From: a virus
Virus record (IMG/VR): IMGVR_UViG_3300009169_000119
Location: 1 to 21,099 of that record
Strand: one strand, 5' to 3'
Length of the DNA: 21,099 nt
Position 1 is the first letter of the stretch. The number at the start of each line of letters is the position of its first letter. The notes beneath the pieces are model-generated. The model saw only the letters and a program-made list of their open reading frames with translations. It made no database searches and was not told where the DNA came from. Shown one piece after another: positions 6,240 to 14,148 of the stretch. Made by a program: the position numbers and the translations under genes.

Positions 6240-6761
6240 ATGACCACCCACCCGAACCAACCCGGCCTGTTCACCACACCCGACGAGATCGAACGCAACC
6301 CGATCCGACCCTACGCAGGCGACCACGGCGACGCAGGCGGCAACCGAGGCAAGACCACACTGCCGAAGGCCCAAGCCGAAGTCGTCCAACACCTGACCAC
6401 CGCGACGATCACCGGCCACACCGTCAAAGAACTGTGCACCATCACCGGACGACACCACGGCTCCGTGTCCGGCAGCCTGTCGGAACTCCACCGCGGCGGC
6501 ATCATCCAACGCCTGACCACCCAACGCCAACACTGCTCCGTGTACGTCCTCCCCCAGTACGTCCTCCACCGCACCACCATCGCCCCCGCCCCCACCAAGG
6601 CAGCACTCGGCAACCTCCTCGCCGAACACCAGACCGCCATCGCCACCGCGATCACCGAACTCGAAACCATCGCCGACTGGCTCGACGGCTACGAGAACGG
6701 ACGCAGCCAACCCGTCCACGCCGTCATCGACCTACTCGAACGACTCACCACCAACCACTGA
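6240..6761 (+). CDS. Winged-helix DNA-binding protein, 173 aa
   Basis: A 173-residue protein. Residues about 43-106 form a winged helix-turn-helix: helix AQAEVVQHL, then VKELCTITG, recognition helix RHHGSVSGSLSELHRGGI and the wing IQRLTTQRQHCSVYVL. The N-terminal 40 residues are polar and probably disordered. The C-terminal helices (TAIATAITELETIADWLDGY) may dimerise. It is the last gene of the left operon, followed by a hairpin and the terminase operon promoter, so it could regulate that promoter. A replication or packaging role is equally possible. Codon use is notably ACC/CAC-rich compared with the structural genes. Confidence 0.75.
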   Translation: MTTHPNQPGLFTTPDEIERNPIRPYAGDHGDAGGNRGKTTLPKAQAEVVQHLTTATITGHTVKELCTITGRHHGSVSGSLSELHRGGIIQRLTTQRQHCSVYVLPQYVLHRTTIAPAPTKAALGNLLAEHQTAIATAITELETIADWLDGYENGRSQPVHAVIDLLERLTTNH

Positions 6762-6783
6762 TTGTTTCGACACCCCACCCCCT

Positions 6784-6811
6784 AGACGGCCCAGGCCCCA
6801 GACTGGCGTCT
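6784..6811 (+). terminator. Hairpin plus pyrimidine tract, likely terminator of the left operon
   Basis: AGACG (6784-6788) and CCAG (6791-6794) pair with CTGG (6803-6806) and CGTCT (6807-6811). This gives a 9-bp stem with a two-base bulge and an 8-base loop. It is followed directly by a CT-repeat pyrimidine tract and starts 23 bases after the stop codon at 6761. Confidence 0.5.
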
Positions 6812-6912
6812 CTCTCTCTAAGCCTCGGCGGGGATCGCCGGGTGTGTTCGTACCCGGGCGTGCCGTTGCACACCGGAGAACTGCACTGAGCGCCCGCTGC
6901 GGAGGCTCTGTG

Positions 6913-6918
6913 TACGCT
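6913..6918 (+). promoter_or_regulatory. Candidate -10 box (TACGCT) for leaderless terS mRNA
   Basis: TACGCT (TANNNT) ends 8 bases before the terS ATG. The only purine-rich candidate ribosome site, GGAGG at 6901-6905, lies 21 bases away, too far to serve this ATG. No clear -35 hexamer was seen. Confidence 0.45.
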
Positions 6919-6926
6919 GCTCCGGT

Positions 6927-7265
6927 ATGGCGACAGTCGAACCGGACCGACCGTTGGGCCGTTACGGACGGGCGATGTGGGACGAGGTCCACGCGTCCGG
7001 CGAGGTGAAGGGATCGCTGGAACCGTTGCTGATGTTGTGCGAACGGCTCGACGAGCGGTTCCGGCTTCGTGCGGCGATGAACCGGATCGACGACGCGGGT
7101 CAGCCGGTTCCGGCGACGTCGGATCAGCACGGCGCGCTGCGGGCGCTCGAAGCACAGATCGAGGCGGCGTTCCGTGACCTCGGCATCCGCACGATCCTGC
7201 CGAACCGGGGCGCGGCGGCGACGTCGGACAACTGGGCGGCGGAACTTGCCGCGCTGCGTGGATGA
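6927..7265 (+). CDS. terS: Terminase small subunit (putative)
   Basis: A 112-residue mostly helical protein directly upstream of, and overlapping by 4 bases (ATGA), the large terminase gene. That is the standard place of the small subunit, which recognises the packaging site. Residues about 10-75 (GRYGRAMWDEVHASGEVKGS, then LMLCERLDERFRLRAAM) and LRALEAQIEAAFRDLGI match the helical pattern of P27-like actinophage small terminases. Apparent leaderless start (TACGCT box 8 bases upstream). Assignment rests mainly on position, size and helical layout. Confidence 0.75.
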   Translation: MATVEPDRPLGRYGRAMWDEVHASGEVKGSLEPLLMLCERLDERFRLRAAMNRIDDAGQPVPATSDQHGALRALEAQIEAAFRDLGIRTILPNRGAAATSDNWAAELAALRG

Positions 7266-8776
7266 AAGGCCCGCGCGACTTCGTTCCCCCGCGGATCGGG
7301 ACGCCGCGTGATCCGGACTCGCCGACGCTCGGGCCGCAGATCGCACGGATCTCCGAACTGCTCGGCGAGTCGTTCATGCCCCACCAGCGGCACATCGTCG
7401 ACGTCGCCTACGAACTGAATCCCGACGGGCGACTGAAGTACGACGAGATCGTCTGCACGATGATGCGCCAGTCCGGCAAGACGACGCTGGTGCGGGCGAA
7501 GTCCGTGTGGCGGTGTTCGACCGGTCAACAGGTGTTCGGCACCGATCAGGTCTCGGTGTACACCGCGCAGAAACGACAGGACGCCCGCAAGCGGTTGCAG
7601 CGCGACGTCGTCCCGCGGCTCCGCAAGGCACCGATGTTCCGCGAGATCGCCGACTCGCGCCGGACGCCCGAAACGATGACCGACTGGAAGGTGTCGATGA
7701 ACAACGGGCAGGAACACGTGATGTTCGGTCCGTCGTCGTATCTGCAGATCGAGACCCCGAACCGTGAGGCCGGCCACGGCGACACGATCGACGACGCCAC
7801 GATTGACGAGGCGTTCGCGCATCGGAACGACGAGGTGGAACAGGGCCTCGCGCCGACGATGTTGACCCGCGCCGGGAAGCAACTGTGGGTCGTGTCGACC
7901 GCGGGCGACGACCAGTCGTTCTACCTGTGGCCGAAGATCCGTGACGGTCGGTCGGCGGTCGAGTCCGGCGTGGCCGGGAACGTCGCCTACTTCGAGTGGT
8001 CGTTGCCACCGGAGGCCGACATCGACGACGAGAACGCCTGGTGGGAGTTCATGCCCGCGCTCGGTCGCACGATCGACGTCGACACGCTGCGACGCGAATT
8101 GGCGAAGGCGCGACGTCGGACCGACGAAGATGGTGAGGACCTGTTCCGTCGAGCAAACTGCAATCAGTGGGTGAGAATTCCGATCATGAGCGACGACGAC
8201 CAGCCGGCTGTAATCGACCCCGAACTGTGGCAGTCGTTGACCGACCCGACGGCACGGATCGTCGGAGACATCGCGCTCGGTGTCGACCAGTCGCCGCAGC
8301 ATCGCACGCACTATCTCGCCGTCGCCGGTCGCACCGCCGACGGTCAACTGCTTGTCGAAGTGATCCACGAGCAGCGTTCGTCGATCGGCCTCGAAGATCG
8401 GATCGACGAGGCCATCCAACGGTTCTCGCCCGTGCGTATCGCCTGGGACAACGGCTCGTCGCGCGTGCTCGCGCCCATGTTGAACCGGGTCGTCGGCGAC
8501 CGGACCGACATGCTGCAGCCGTACTCCGGTCGCGACTGGGCCGCGGCGTGCGAGTCGTTCTACAACGGCGTCAACGAGCACGTCGTCTGCCACCTGAATC
8601 AGGACTGGCTCACGTTCGGGATCGAAGGCGCGATGCAGAAGCGCCGGGGTGACGCCTGGGTGTGGGATAGGCTCACCGCAACGTCGGACATCGCGGGACT
8701 GTGCGCTGCCACGGCGGCATATCGAGCGATCGAGACCTACACACCGACCGAGGACGAAGCGTTCTATGTCTACTGA
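7262..8776 (+). CDS. terL: Terminase large subunit
   Basis: The 504-residue ATPase-nuclease motor that pumps and cuts phage DNA at the portal. Residues 68-75 (MRQSGKTT) form the Walker A-like motif, and TIDDATIDEA (175-184) contains the Walker B region and catalytic acid. LWVVSTAG (209-216) fits the coupling motif. The C-terminal RNase H-like nuclease begins at IALGVDQSPQHRTHYLAVAG (Asp342), with a second acidic site in RIAWDNGSS (Asp396). Length is normal and all motor and nuclease elements appear intact. It overlaps terS by 4 bases and the next small membrane gene by 11 bases. Confidence 0.93.
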   Translation: MKGPRDFVPPRIGTPRDPDSPTLGPQIARISELLGESFMPHQRHIVDVAYELNPDGRLKYDEIVCTMMRQSGKTTLVRAKSVWRCSTGQQVFGTDQVSVYTAQKRQDARKRLQRDVVPRLRKAPMFREIADSRRTPETMTDWKVSMNNGQEHVMFGPSSYLQIETPNREAGHGDTIDDATIDEAFAHRNDEVEQGLAPTMLTRAGKQLWVVSTAGDDQSFYLWPKIRDGRSAVESGVAGNVAYFEWSLPPEADIDDENAWWEFMPALGRTIDVDTLRRELAKARRRTDEDGEDLFRRANCNQWVRIPIMSDDDQPAVIDPELWQSLTDPTARIVGDIALGVDQSPQHRTHYLAVAGRTADGQLLVEVIHEQRSSIGLEDRIDEAIQRFSPVRIAWDNGSSRVLAPMLNRVVGDRTDMLQPYSGRDWAAACESFYNGVNEHVVCHLNQDWLTFGIEGAMQKRRGDAWVWDRLTATSDIAGLCAATAAYRAIETYTPTEDEAFYVY

Positions 8777-8933
8777 ACCCGACGAGACACCGGACCGACG
8801 CCTCGGCCTCGGCGACGCCTTCCAGGCAGCCGGCCTTGTGCTGGTCACGTCCGGTGTGGCAATGGTCGATCTGGCAGCCGGCTTCATCGCTGCCGGGATC
8901 GCATGTCTGTGGATCGGCTGGTCGACGTCGTGA
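8766..8933 (+). CDS. Small two-helix membrane protein, 55 aa
   Basis: A 55-residue protein with a charged N-terminus (MSTEPDETPDRRLG) and two closely spaced hydrophobic stretches, AGLVLVTSGVAMV and AAGFIAAGIACLWIGW, suggesting a hairpin of transmembrane helices. It overlaps terL by 11 bases, and its stop overlaps the preferred portal start (GTGA). Short membrane proteins at this spot between terminase and portal recur in actinobacteriophages; their role is unknown. Confidence 0.7.
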   Translation: MSTEPDETPDRRLGLGDAFQAAGLVLVTSGVAMVDLAAGFIAAGIACLWIGWSTS

Positions 8934-10309
8934 GCCTGCTCAAGTTCCCGGCACGGTCCGTCGAGCAGCGGTTCTCCTACGACGCGTTGGCGGCGCTCGC
9001 GAAGGCGTCGAAGGCGTCCTACGGTTCGCTCGTCGACGAGGACTCGGCGATGCGTCACGACGCCGTCTGGTCGTGCCGGACGAGGATCGCGCAGGACATC
9101 TCCATGATGCCGGTCGACGTCATCCGCTACGTCGGCGGCACCCGCCAGGACGTGACGCCGCAACCGCAGATCATCGCGACGCCGTCCGTGTGGGTCGACT
9201 CGATCGACTGGCGCTACCAGGTCGTCGACTCGTGGCTCGGCTGGGGCAACGCCTGGGGCCTCGTGACCGAGGCGACCGCAGCCGGCTACCCGGCACGCAT
9301 CGAACTGTTGGCACCGTCGGCGGTGTCGCCGTCGGCAGGTTCAGCACCGGGCAAGTTCATGGTGACCGGTCACGGCGAGGAAGAACTGTGGCCGGTCGGT
9401 CGCCTGTGGCACGTCCCGGCGTTCACGCCTCCCGGTTCGATCCTCGGATTGTCGCCGATCGGACTGCACGCGGCGACGATCTCGACCGGTATCGCAGCCG
9501 GCACCTACGGCAAGGGCTTCTTCGACGGCGGCGGGCATCCGACCGGCATCATCTCGCCCGGTTCGGACCCCGGCGAGACCGGTGCGGAACGACTCAAGAG
9601 CCGCTTCATGGAGATCACGCAGGGCGGTCGCGAACCGATCGTGCTGCCGAAGGACACGACCTACATTCCGCTGCAAACCAACCCGACCGACTCGCAGTTC
9701 CTCGACACGCAGCGGTACTCGGTCGAGCAGATCTGCCGGATCTTCGGCGAGGACCCCGCCGACCACGGCTCGTCGAGCGGCGGTTCGTCGATCACGTATG
9801 CGAACCGGACCGACGCCGAACTCGCACGGTTCAAGCGCCGCCAGTTCTGGGTGACGAAACTGCAGAAGGAACTCTCGAAACTGATCGCCGAGCCGCAGCA
9901 GGTCAAGTTGAACACGTCGTCGACGCTGATGATGACGGCGATGGAACGGCACACGCTCCACAAGTTGCGGCTGGACTCCAAGACGATCGCCGTCAACGAG
10001 ATCCGCAGAATCGAGGACGAGCCACCGTTCGATGGTGACGAGTACGACCAGCCGGGCGTCCCTGACGGAACGACCGCCGAGGCCGAGATCGAACGGCAGG
10101 CGGTGATTCTCCAGAAGATGTACCTGTCGGTGGGGGTCGTCATCACGACGGACGAGGCGCGCGACATGGCTCGTCGAGCGGGGATCGAACTTCCCGACGA
10201 GTACGACCCGGCGCTCCTCGGCCTGACGAAGCCGCAACCGGAGACGCCGCAGGCAGTACCATCGGCGGGCGAAGGAGAGGACGACGACGATGACGACGCA
10301 TCCGACTGA
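8930..10309 (+). CDS. Portal protein (HK97 family)
   Basis: A 459-residue portal, the dodecameric ring through which DNA enters the head. Family features include the N-terminal AMRHDAVWSCRTRIAQDIS, then PVDVIRYVGG, the WHVPAFTPPGSILGLSPIGL block, GGHPTGIISPG and the C-terminal half LDTQRYSVEQICRIFGEDPA. I prefer the GTG at 8930, which overlaps the previous stop as GTGA and gives MSLLKFPARS. An in-frame ATG at 8903 would add 9 residues and overlap more. The extreme C-terminus is an acidic run (EGEDDDDDDASD) whose codons also hold the ribosome site of the protease gene, with a 20-base overlap. Confidence 0.92.
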   Translation: MSLLKFPARSVEQRFSYDALAALAKASKASYGSLVDEDSAMRHDAVWSCRTRIAQDISMMPVDVIRYVGGTRQDVTPQPQIIATPSVWVDSIDWRYQVVDSWLGWGNAWGLVTEATAAGYPARIELLAPSAVSPSAGSAPGKFMVTGHGEEELWPVGRLWHVPAFTPPGSILGLSPIGLHAATISTGIAAGTYGKGFFDGGGHPTGIISPGSDPGETGAERLKSRFMEITQGGREPIVLPKDTTYIPLQTNPTDSQFLDTQRYSVEQICRIFGEDPADHGSSSGGSSITYANRTDAELARFKRRQFWVTKLQKELSKLIAEPQQVKLNTSSTLMMTAMERHTLHKLRLDSKTIAVNEIRRIEDEPPFDGDEYDQPGVPDGTTAEAEIERQAVILQKMYLSVGVVITTDEARDMARRAGIELPDEYDPALLGLTKPQPETPQAVPSAGEGEDDDDDDASD

Positions 10310-11084
10310 CAATCTGGTTCGTAAGCGGTACGGCGACGACGCGGCGCTGCTCCGTTCCGACGACGCCGACGGTGGAACCGGTCGCACCCTGTTCGGTCAC
10401 TTCGCCGTGTTCGACCGGTGGACCGAGATCGACTCGTGGTACGAGGGCCGGTTCATCGAACGGGTCGGTGAGAAGGCGTTCAACCGGACCTTCAAGGAGC
10501 GCGGCGACAAGATCCGAGTCCTGTACGACCACGGCCACGACCCGTCGATCGGGAACAAGCCGCTCGGTGCGCCGGACGTGCTGCGTGTCGACAAGGGCGT
10601 GGGTCCGTACTACGAGTCCGAACTGTTCGAAGCCAACTACGTCGACGAACTGATCCCGGCGCTGCGCGCGAAGCAACTCGGCGCATCGTTCCGGTTCAAG
10701 GTGACCGGCGAGGAATGGGTCGAGCCGAAGCGGTCGACCGACCGCAACCCCGACAAGTTGCCGGAACGGACGATCACGGACGTCGACCTCTACGAGTTCG
10801 GTCCGGTGACGTTCCCGGCCTACGAAGATGCGAGCGCGGGTGTCCGGTCGGGTTCCGACCAGTTCATCGAACGCTTGCTCGCCGACGAGACCGTCCTGGC
10901 CCGCTACATCGAGCGTGCAGGGCCGTCCGTCGCCGCATCATTCCTCGCGTCACTGTCGACCGTCGGTCACGGTGTCGTTCATGTCCGTGACGTTCCCGCC
11001 GTCGGTGGTTCGGAGTCGGACGACGCACGCGCATCCGCGCGGGCGATCGCACGAGCACGCCACGCGTTGCTCGCCACCATCTGA
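10290..11084 (+). CDS. Prohead protease (HK97 type)
   Basis: A 264-residue serine protease of the HK97 prohead-protease family (peptidase U35/S78), which processes the capsid during maturation. LFGHFAVFDRWTEI (34-47) is the conserved N-terminal strand, LYDHGHDPSIG (79-88) has the candidate catalytic histidine (H81 or H83), and KQLGASFRF has the candidate serine (S133). DLYEFGPVTFPAYEDA (167-181) is the usual block after it. The C-terminal 70 residues are Ala-rich and probably a non-catalytic tail. A GAAGGAG site within the portal C-terminus precedes the ATG. It sits between portal and capsid, as in HK97. Confidence 0.92.
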   Translation: MTTHPTDNLVRKRYGDDAALLRSDDADGGTGRTLFGHFAVFDRWTEIDSWYEGRFIERVGEKAFNRTFKERGDKIRVLYDHGHDPSIGNKPLGAPDVLRVDKGVGPYYESELFEANYVDELIPALRAKQLGASFRFKVTGEEWVEPKRSTDRNPDKLPERTITDVDLYEFGPVTFPAYEDASAGVRSGSDQFIERLLADETVLARYIERAGPSVAASFLASLSTVGHGVVHVRDVPAVGGSESDDARASARAIARARHALLATI

Positions 11085-11100
11085 ACTGGAGATACCCACC

Positions 11101-12486
11101 ATGAACCTCATCGCAGAACTCCGCGCCGCCATCGAGGCGCTGTACAACGAGCGCCAGGAACTCATCGACGAACTCGACACGCTCGGGTCCGACGGCGAGA
11201 CCCGCAGCGCCGACGAGATCACCGCCCGCGCCGACGAGATCACCGCCCGCGCCCGCGAGATCGCCACCGACATCGAGGCTCGGGAAACCCGCCTCACGGA
11301 ACTGGAAGCACTCGCCGCCGCACGCGACGCCTCGCCGAAGGGTCCGAACTTCATCCGCAAGCCGGACGCCCCGCGCACCGCCGACGACGTCCGCTCGATG
11401 AACGCCTCGCAGTTGACCGACGTGCTCGCACGTTCGTTCGACGAGGCCGGCATCGACGGCACCGCCGCACTGCAGACGGTTCGCCGTCACCGCAAGGACC
11501 GCGACTGGCTGGTGAACATCGCCGCCCGGTCGACGGACGTCTACACCGAGGCGTTCGGCAAGATGATGACCGGACGCGAGGCGTTCCTGACCGACGAGGA
11601 ACGAGCCGCGATCGCGGTCGGCACCTCGACGCAGGGCGGCCTTCTCGTCCCGACCCATCTCGATCCGACGCTGATCATCACGAACGCTGGCACCGCCAAC
11701 GTCATCCGGCAGATCGCCCGGGTCGTGACGCTCACCCGCGAGAACGAGTGGAACGGCGTCACGTCGGCAGGCTCGAACTTCTCCTGGGATCAGGAGATGA
11801 CCGAGGTGTCCGACGACTCGCCGGACTTCGGTGACGTGTCGATCAAGACCCACATCGGTCGCGGCTTCATCCAGGCGTCCTACGAGGCGTTCGAGGACAT
11901 CGCCAACCTCGCGTCGGACGTCGCGATGATGATGGCCGACGGACGCGACCGGCTCGAAGCAGCCGGCCACGCGACCGGCTCGGGCACCAACCAGCCGTTC
12001 GGCATCTTCACGGCGCTCGACGCGAACACGAACGTCGAGATCGTGTCGACCACGGCAGCGGTCATCGGCCTCGCCGACCTGCAGAGGGTCAAGCGGGCCG
12101 TTCCGCAGCGTTGGCGGAACCGTGGCGTCTGGCTCGGGAACCCGCTGTTCGTCGACGCGACGAAGGCGTTGGAGCCGACGAACTACCCCGACGTGGCGAC
12201 CGGCAACCCCGATCGTCTGCTCGGACGTCCGGCCTACGAGACCGACGATGCACCCTCGGCACAGACCACCACGGTCCGTGACAACATGCTGGTGTACGGC
12301 GACTTCTCGAACTACATCATCGTCGACAAGCCGGGCAGCACCACGCTGGACTTCATCCCGAACCTGTTCTCGACGACGACCAACCTTCCGGACGGTCGCC
12401 GCGGCTGGTTCATGAGGTTCCGTTCGGGTGCCGACTCGGTGAATGACCTCGCGTTCCGGCTCTTGCAGGACAAGACCACGGCGTGA
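11101..12486 (+). CDS. Major capsid protein (HK97 fold)
   Basis: A 461-residue capsid precursor. Residues 1-75 form a charged coiled-coil delta domain (scaffold) likely removed by the upstream protease. The HK97-fold part is marked by VGTSTQGGLLVPTHLDPTLI (173-192), AGSNFSWDQEMTEVSDDSPD and TDFSN-like block YGDFSNYIIVDKPG near the C-terminus. Residues 37-50 are a duplicated heptad (ADEITAR twice). The start is supported by GGAG nine bases before the ATG. A stem-loop follows the stop, consistent with high, partly terminated transcription of this abundant protein. Confidence 0.93.
   Translation: MNLIAELRAAIEALYNERQELIDELDTLGSDGETRSADEITARADEITARAREIATDIEARETRLTELEALAAARDASPKGPNFIRKPDAPRTADDVRSMNASQLTDVLARSFDEAGIDGTAALQTVRRHRKDRDWLVNIAARSTDVYTEAFGKMMTGREAFLTDEERAAIAVGTSTQGGLLVPTHLDPTLIITNAGTANVIRQIARVVTLTRENEWNGVTSAGSNFSWDQEMTEVSDDSPDFGDVSIKTHIGRGFIQASYEAFEDIANLASDVAMMMADGRDRLEAAGHATGSGTNQPFGIFTALDANTNVEIVSTTAAVIGLADLQRVKRAVPQRWRNRGVWLGNPLFVDATKALEPTNYPDVATGNPDRLLGRPAYETDDAPSAQTTTVRDNMLVYGDFSNYIIVDKPGSTTLDFIPNLFSTTTNLPDGRRGWFMRFRSGADSVNDLAFRLLQDKTTA
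11209..11250 (+). repeat. 21-bp exact tandem duplication in the capsid delta domain
   Basis: Bases 11209-11229 and 11230-11250 are identical. Each encodes the seven residues ADEITAR, and a diverged third unit (AREIATD) follows. The seven-residue period keeps the coiled-coil register, so the duplication lengthens the scaffold helix without breaking it. Confidence 0.9.
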
Positions 12487-12511
12487 CCTGATCCTCGACC
12501 GGCGCGCTCTC

Positions 12512-12544
12512 GGGCAGGTGGCGCGTCGGTCGGGGAACCTGCCC
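12512..12544 (+). terminator. Hairpin after the capsid gene (terminator or attenuator)
   Basis: GGGCAGGT (12512-12519) pairs perfectly with ACCTGCCC (12537-12544) over a 17-base loop. A second copy of AACCTGCCC (12547-12555) offers an alternative pairing partner. It starts 26 bases after the capsid stop. Lack of a T-run and continued genes downstream suggest partial termination or mRNA stabilisation. Confidence 0.5.
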
Positions 12545-12572
12545 TCAACCTGCCCACGAAGGAGAAGTACAC

Positions 12573-12770
12573 ATGGGAACCGTCAGACCGAAGGCCACGA
12601 TGTCCGCCTACTTCGAGTCGTTGGACTCGTTCGTTCCGTTGCGTCGAGGTGACGCCTGGGACAGCGACGATCCGCTCGTGCGTGAGCGTCCGGACCTGTT
12701 CGAGCATCCCGTCGAGCAGGCGACAGCCGCGCCCGGCGAGAAGCGTTCGACCCGGCGTCCGCAGTCGTGA
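12573..12770 (+). CDS. Hypothetical protein, 65 aa
   Basis: A 65-residue polar protein (MGTVRPKATMSAYFESLDSF) with no cysteines or membrane segment. A GAAGGAG site lies before the ATG, and its stop overlaps the next gene's GTG start by 4 bases (GTGA). Position directly after the capsid gene suggests a small head-related protein, as seen in other actinophages, but no family is recognised. Confidence 0.7.
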   Translation: MGTVRPKATMSAYFESLDSFVPLRRGDAWDSDDPLVRERPDLFEHPVEQATAAPGEKRSTRRPQS

Positions 12771-13561
12771 TCGACGGATCAGTCTCCATCGGGTTCATCC
12801 ACGACGGATCAGTCCGAGCGACGTTCTTCACCCGGTTCACGGAACTGGTGCTGTTCGACCTGGCGAACAACCAACGGCTGTTCTCGCACGACAAGTTCTG
12901 GCTGCAGGGCCAGTACGGATCGGGCGGCATCGTGCAAGGCCGGAACGACATCGCCCGCGCGATGTGTGAAACGTCGTCGGCGGAATGGCTGCTGTGGATC
13001 GACACCGACATGGGGTTCGACCCCGATCTCGCGGATCGGCTGATCGACGCCGCGGACCCGGTCGAGCGTCCGGTCGTCGGCGCGCTCTGCTTCGCGCAGA
13101 AGAACGACGGCGGCAAGCCCTACGGGGCGCGCTGGTTCCGGACGCAGCCGACGATCTACCTGTGGGTCGATCAGGGCGAGGACGTCGGGTTCACGCCGCG
13201 GTTCGACTACGAGCGCGACGCGATCGTGCAGTGCAACGCGACCGGGTCGGCGGCGATCCTGATTCACCGGACGGTGCTCGAACGGATGCGGGACGAACTC
13301 GGCGCTGATTGGTACACGCCGATCAAGCACAAGTCCGGCACCGTGTTCTCGGAGGACCTGTCGTTCTGCATGAGGCTGATGACGATGGGTGTGCCGGTGT
13401 TCGTCGACACCTCGGTCAAGACGACGCACGACAAGTTCGGGATCTTCCTCGACGAGGAGCAGTACGACCGGGAGCGCGCCGCGGCGAAGGCCGGCCAACC
13501 GATGCCCCCGCCGATCCCTCGGGTCACGCTCGATCCTGGCTTCATGGAAGCGAAGGGCTGA
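12767..13561 (+). CDS. GT-A glycosyltransferase in the structural operon
   Basis: A 264-residue glycosyltransferase with a GT-A (GT2-like) fold. Strand VSIGFIHDG begins the nucleotide-binding half. WLLWIDTDMGFDPDLADRLI contains the metal-binding DTD (79-81). GSAAILIHR and SEDLSFCMRL (ED at 196-197) form the acceptor and catalytic region, and TTHDKFG supplies the third metal-ligand histidine (H221). It starts with GTG in a GTGA overlap. The 5' end contains a repeated 12-mer encoding DGSV twice (12773-12784 and 12803-12814), so the exact start is slightly uncertain. With the methyltransferase behind it, it could glycosylate capsid or tail proteins; a separate predicted glycosyltransferase (3796-4686) may act on DNA. 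Substrate unknown. Confidence 0.82.
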   Translation: MIDGSVSIGFIHDGSVRATFFTRFTELVLFDLANNQRLFSHDKFWLQGQYGSGGIVQGRNDIARAMCETSSAEWLLWIDTDMGFDPDLADRLIDAADPVERPVVGALCFAQKNDGGKPYGARWFRTQPTIYLWVDQGEDVGFTPRFDYERDAIVQCNATGSAAILIHRTVLERMRDELGADWYTPIKHKSGTVFSEDLSFCMRLMTMGVPVFVDTSVKTTHDKFGIFLDEEQYDRERAAAKAGQPMPPPIPRVTLDPGFMEAKG

Positions 13562-14124
13562 TGTACTCGGAGGCGTCGTTCACGCGGCCACGTCCGGACT
13601 GCCCGCACCCCGAACGGTGGACGGCGCTCGACCCGCAGGCAACCGAGGTCGAAGTGATCGTGCTGGTCGCGGCGCTGATCGGTGCGTTGCAGCCGGACGT
13701 CGTCATCGAGACCGGGACGTACACCGGGGCGATGGCGCACACGATCGGCGAGCAGTTGCGACACAACGGGCAGGGTCGACTCGTGACGATGGAACCCGAC
13801 GTCGACCGGTCGCGCGCCGCTGTCGAACTGTGCGCCGGTCTGCCGGTGACGGTGCTGACCCGACCGAGCCTCGACGTGTCGCCGGACGAGATCCGGTCGC
13901 TCGCTCCCGGCCACGTCGGGTTCGCCTGGTTCGACTCGCTGACCGAGTTGCGTGCCGCCGAGTTCGATCACTTCCTCGAACTGTTCGACGCGCGCACGGT
14001 CGTCGGCTTCCACGACGCGGGTCCGCATCACGGTCCGTGGTCGAACCGAGTCCGCACACACCCGCGGCTCCGGACGATCGACCTGCCGACACCCCGCGGC
14101 TGCATCCTCGCGCAGGTCGTATAG
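13561..14124 (+). CDS. SAM-dependent methyltransferase, class I
   Basis: A 187-residue Rossmann-fold methyltransferase. Motif I is VVIETGTYTGAMAHTIG (47-63), the acidic end of strand 2 is LVTMEPDVDRSRAA (E78), motif post-II is VGFAWFDSLTEL (D125), and VVGFHDAGPHHG (148-158) follows. The order resembles O-methyltransferase/cephalosporin-hydroxylase-type phage enzymes rather than a DNA-base methylase, because the N6A/C5 catalytic motifs (DPPY, PCQ) are absent. It overlaps the glycosyltransferase by 1 base (TGATG), suggesting joint action such as methylating the sugar that enzyme adds. It is the last gene of its operon. Confidence 0.78.
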   Translation: MYSEASFTRPRPDCPHPERWTALDPQATEVEVIVLVAALIGALQPDVVIETGTYTGAMAHTIGEQLRHNGQGRLVTMEPDVDRSRAAVELCAGLPVTVLTRPSLDVSPDEIRSLAPGHVGFAWFDSLTELRAAEFDHFLELFDARTVVGFHDAGPHHGPWSNRVRTHPRLRTIDLPTPRGCILAQVV

Positions 14125-14148
14125 ACCGCCAGTCGCCGGATCGGGCGC

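Larger units (their letters stand above)
6762..6926. other. Intergenic region before terminase; candidate packaging/regulatory region
   Basis: These 165 bases contain no supported gene. They hold a C-rich stretch (6771-6783), the hairpin at 6784-6811, a TC-repeat run just behind it, and two mutually exclusive small hairpins (6826-6830 with 6836-6840, and 6838-6843 with 6852-6857). The candidate -10 box of terS lies near the right end. The position just upstream of the small terminase gene is where cos or pac sites commonly lie, but nothing in the sequence alone proves one. Confidence 0.35.

Noticed and set aside
7124-9163. A 679-codon minus-strand open frame across terL and the portal start
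   Set aside because: Same antisense artefact; the plus strand shows intact terminase motifs over the same bases.
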